NCBI GenBank assembly: GCA_021151525.1
Contig: JAGKXD010000138.1
Span: 1 to 9,251, forward strand
Direction of reading: 5' to 3'
DNA from: Cellvibrionaceae bacterium
Lineage (GTDB): Bacteria; Pseudomonadota; Gammaproteobacteria; Pseudomonadales; Cellvibrionaceae
Length of the DNA stretch: 9,251 bases
Under the pieces are notes generated by a model. That model made no database searches. It saw only the letters and a list, made by a program, of their open reading frames with translations, and was not told the DNA's origin. Shown here piece by piece: positions 7,482 to 9,251 of this stretch. The position numbers were made by a program, and so were the translations under genes. Every line of letters begins with the position of its first letter. The stretch's first letter is position 1.

Positions 7482-7559
7482 ATTTACTGTTTCCTACTTG
7501 TGTAGATAACAATTCTTTTTATTGCCGTTAATGCTGGGCACGGCAGTGTTTTCGCTTAC

Positions 7560-7575
7560 CAGAAATGACTTTCTG
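7560..7575. other. Perfect 16-base inverted repeat in the GH28-receptor gap
   Basis: CAGAAA and TTTCTG pair around a four-base centre (TGAC on the plus strand). No T-tract follows on the minus strand, so it is not a standard terminator. It may be an operator, an RNA-processing hairpin, or chance. Confidence 0.3.
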
Positions 7576-7609
7576 AAAATGTTATTCGTATTATCTGTGC
7601 GTTAAGGCG

Positions 7610-7625
7610 CTTCAATTGATTGAAG
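7610..7625. other. Perfect 16-base palindrome just after the GH28 gene
   Basis: CTTCAAT and ATTGAAG are seven-base arms with a two-base centre, starting seven bases after the GH28 stop codon. The two-base loop makes an RNA hairpin poor, and no T-run follows, so a protein-binding site is as likely as an RNA structure. Function unknown. Confidence 0.35.
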
Positions 7626-7631
7626 GTGTAT

Positions 7632-9074
7632 TTAAATTGAAAATGCTTTGCCAGAAATCTTGACGTTTTTAGTTAAGAATCCATCCAAGTTTTCCAACTT
7701 GCCTACATCAAGAGCTTGATCAAATTGCACATCAATAAGATGCAAGTTGTGAATCGGCGAGCGCTCATAACCTTTTACATTGAAAATTTGCTTAGCGTTT
7801 TTGCAGCGTAAATTGCGTACTTCAATATTTTTCACGTGTGGCGTAAATTTTCCTGTGTCGCCTTCTTCGTAACCAAAGTCGATCACAATTGCGGTTTGCA
7901 CATCGCCTATATCGATATTTCGAAAGTAAACATTTTCAATAGTGCCGCCGCGTACTGAGTTGGTTTTGAAACGCAAACCGCGCTCAAGATCGTGGCTGCT
8001 CATTTCGCAATTCTCAGCAAAAATATTGCGCGCACCGCCAGAAATTTCACTGCCAATTACTACTCCACCGTGACCGTTGCGCATTTTGCAATTACGAATC
8101 ACGATATTTTCGGAAGGCACATTTAAGCGGCGGCCATCGGCATTGCGGCCAGATTTAATGGCAATGCAATCGTCACCTGTGTCGAACGAACAATTTTCGA
8201 TAACAACGTTTTTGCAGGATTCCGGATCGCAGCCATCAGAATTTGGGCCGAGGCTCGCGCAAGCCACTCCGCGCACAGTCACGTTTTGGCTAAGCACAGG
8301 ATTGATTAACCAAAAGGGCGCAGCAGTAATAGTTAGGTCTTCAATCAAGCAAGTGTTGCAGCCGTAAAACTGCACGAAGGGCGGGCGCAATTGTGCGCCT
8401 TCCGCGTAAATTCGCTCGTTCACGGGGCGGTTGGCTTCCGCATCTAGCTCAAGCTTTTTGCGTGCTGCGTCTTGGGTGGGAACACCTGCCTTGCTCCAGC
8501 TTTTGCCGCCTTTCCAGGGCCACCAGGTATTCTCATCGGCTTGGCCATTAAGCGTACCTTTGCCTGTGATTGCGATATTTTCCTGTTGGTAGGCGTACAC
8601 CAAGGGTGAATAGCCCATCATTTCCATACCTTCCCAGCGAGTAAAAACGGCGGGTAAGTAATCTTTTGGATTGGTGCTAAATACCAGCGTGCAGCCTTCT
8701 TCCAAGTGCAAATTCACGTTGGATAAGAGGTGAATTGGGCCAGTGCTGAACTCGCCTTTGGGTACAACAACACGTCCGCCACCGCTCTCATGGCACTTGG
8801 CGATGGCGCTGGCAAAAGCTTGGCTGTTATTGCTGCCATCAGCTTTTGCACCGAAATCTGTTACTAAAAAATCGCGTTTTGGAAAGTGAGGAAGCTTGGT
8901 GTCACGCACAATTTTCTTGGCCTGAGCCCAAGCTTTGTTGGAGTTTTGGGTGAGTTCTTTAAGTTGCTTGTCTCGTGTTTCAGGCAAGGCACAGCCCGCC
9001 ATACCTACACCCATGGATGCAAGTCCAGAAGCAAGGAAGCGGCGACGACTCAGTTGACTAAAGGGTTTATTCAC
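7632..9074 (-). CDS. GH28 polygalacturonase, Tat-exported lipoprotein
   Basis: A 480-residue right-handed beta-helix hydrolase of family GH28, cleaving alpha-1,4-galacturonosyl bonds in polygalacturonate. The sequence style and the insert near 180-230 fit exo-acting enzymes that release galacturonate, but exo against endo is inference. All family motifs are present: NSD at 278-280 (Asp280), GDD at 300-302 (Asp301, Asp302), GHG at 334-336 (His335) and RFK at 368-370. The N-terminal beta-helix cap reads DFGAKADG at 73-80. Residues 9-15 are SRRRFLA, a twin-arginine motif, and MAGC ends at Cys28, a lipobox, so the folded enzyme should be exported by Tat and lipid-anchored; Ala at +2 permits outer-membrane sorting. 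The start is GTG: an in-frame TAA lies shortly upstream, the next Met (Met21) would destroy the signal, and GAGAG sits seven bases before it. It is the first gene of the locus in this window, with a 200-base gap to the receptor gene. Confidence 0.93.
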   Translation of the reverse strand: MNKPFSQLSRRRFLASGLASMGVGMAGCALPETRDKQLKELTQNSNKAWAQAKKIVRDTKLPHFPKRDFLVTDFGAKADGSNNSQAFASAIAKCHESGGGRVVVPKGEFSTGPIHLLSNVNLHLEEGCTLVFSTNPKDYLPAVFTRWEGMEMMGYSPLVYAYQQENIAITGKGTLNGQADENTWWPWKGGKSWSKAGVPTQDAARKKLELDAEANRPVNERIYAEGAQLRPPFVQFYGCNTCLIEDLTITAAPFWLINPVLSQNVTVRGVACASLGPNSDGCDPESCKNVVIENCSFDTGDDCIAIKSGRNADGRRLNVPSENIVIRNCKMRNGHGGVVIGSEISGGARNIFAENCEMSSHDLERGLRFKTNSVRGGTIENVYFRNIDIGDVQTAIVIDFGYEEGDTGKFTPHVKNIEVRNLRCKNAKQIFNVKGYERSPIHNLHLIDVQFDQALDVGKLENLDGFLTKNVKISGKAFSI

Positions 9075-9251
9075 TAGCTCGCTCTCATTTAATCGTTATG
9101 TTTTGTGCGTTCTAAGTCTTAGGTACTAGCTGCCCAGTCCTTTTAGGTGCGGTTTAATCCAAAAATAAGTCTGCTAAATGGCTCGAAAGCTATTTTTATT
9201 GATCAAGTTGTTTTTAATTGTGAAGAGCGGTTGAAATAAAAGCAATATCCC
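9075..9251 (-). other. Upstream region of the GH28 gene, no convincing signal
   Basis: This stretch must contain or lie near the promoter of the locus. It is AT-rich and contains TTGATCAA (9199-9206), an 8-base palindrome sharing ATTGATCA with the region upstream of the receptor gene (7459-7466), and a short CTAAG-T-CTTAG inverted repeat at 9112-9122. I found no -10/-35 pair with good spacing and no coding sequence on either strand. Confidence 0.4.

Noticed and set aside
7523..7545. Terminator formed by TGCCGT and ACGGCA
   Set aside because: On the minus strand it is followed by an A-rich, not T-rich, stretch, and no plus-strand gene would need it.
9074..9088. Mini-ORF ATG AGA GCG AGC TAG whose stop overlaps the GH28 GTG start
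   Set aside because: Only four codons with no ribosome site before it; overlap with the start is most simply chance.

Overview
The window reads as one strand of a pectin (polygalacturonate / rhamnogalacturonan) utilisation locus. All five genes lie on the minus strand and together fill about 90% of the sequence. The organism is most likely an aerobic, pectin-degrading gammaproteobacterium of the Cellvibrio / Saccharophagus type. The reasons are a large TonB-dependent receptor of the carbohydrate-associated subclass, lipoprotein pectinases, a DUF4861-GH105 protein, and a KduI/KduD pair in moderate-GC DNA. This assignment is inference; there is no rRNA or other marker gene.

In the direction of transcription (right to left) the order is as follows. 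(1) 9074-7632 is a GH28 polygalacturonase with a twin-arginine lipoprotein signal. (2) 7431-4612 is a TonB-dependent outer-membrane receptor, followed at once by a hairpin with a T-rich tail that looks like a terminator or attenuator. (3) 4442-1902 is a lipoprotein fusing a DUF4861 domain to a GH105 unsaturated glucuronyl/galacturonyl hydrolase, starting at TTG. (4) 1835-996 is KduI. (5) 822-28 is a KduD-type short-chain dehydrogenase. A long near-perfect palindrome of REP/MITE type sits between kduI and kduD.

The genes form a pathway. GH28 trims galacturonate from pectic chains at the cell surface or in the periplasm. The receptor would import oligogalacturonides across the outer membrane. 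GH105 would cleave the unsaturated end residue left by pectate or rhamnogalacturonan lyases. The released unsaturated uronate rearranges to 5-keto-4-deoxyuronate, KduI isomerises it, and KduD reduces the product to 2-keto-3-deoxygluconate. The lyases, an inner-membrane transporter, KDG kinase/aldolase and the regulator are not in the window.

No insertion sequence, tRNA, CRISPR array, toxin-antitoxin or defence gene was seen, and I do not see evidence of a wholly new system. The items most worth a second look are the DUF4861-GH105 fusion, the palindrome just upstream of the kduD ribosome-binding region, the duplicated 3' tail of kduI, the terminator that splits the locus, and the Tat-lipoprotein routing of the GH28 enzyme.
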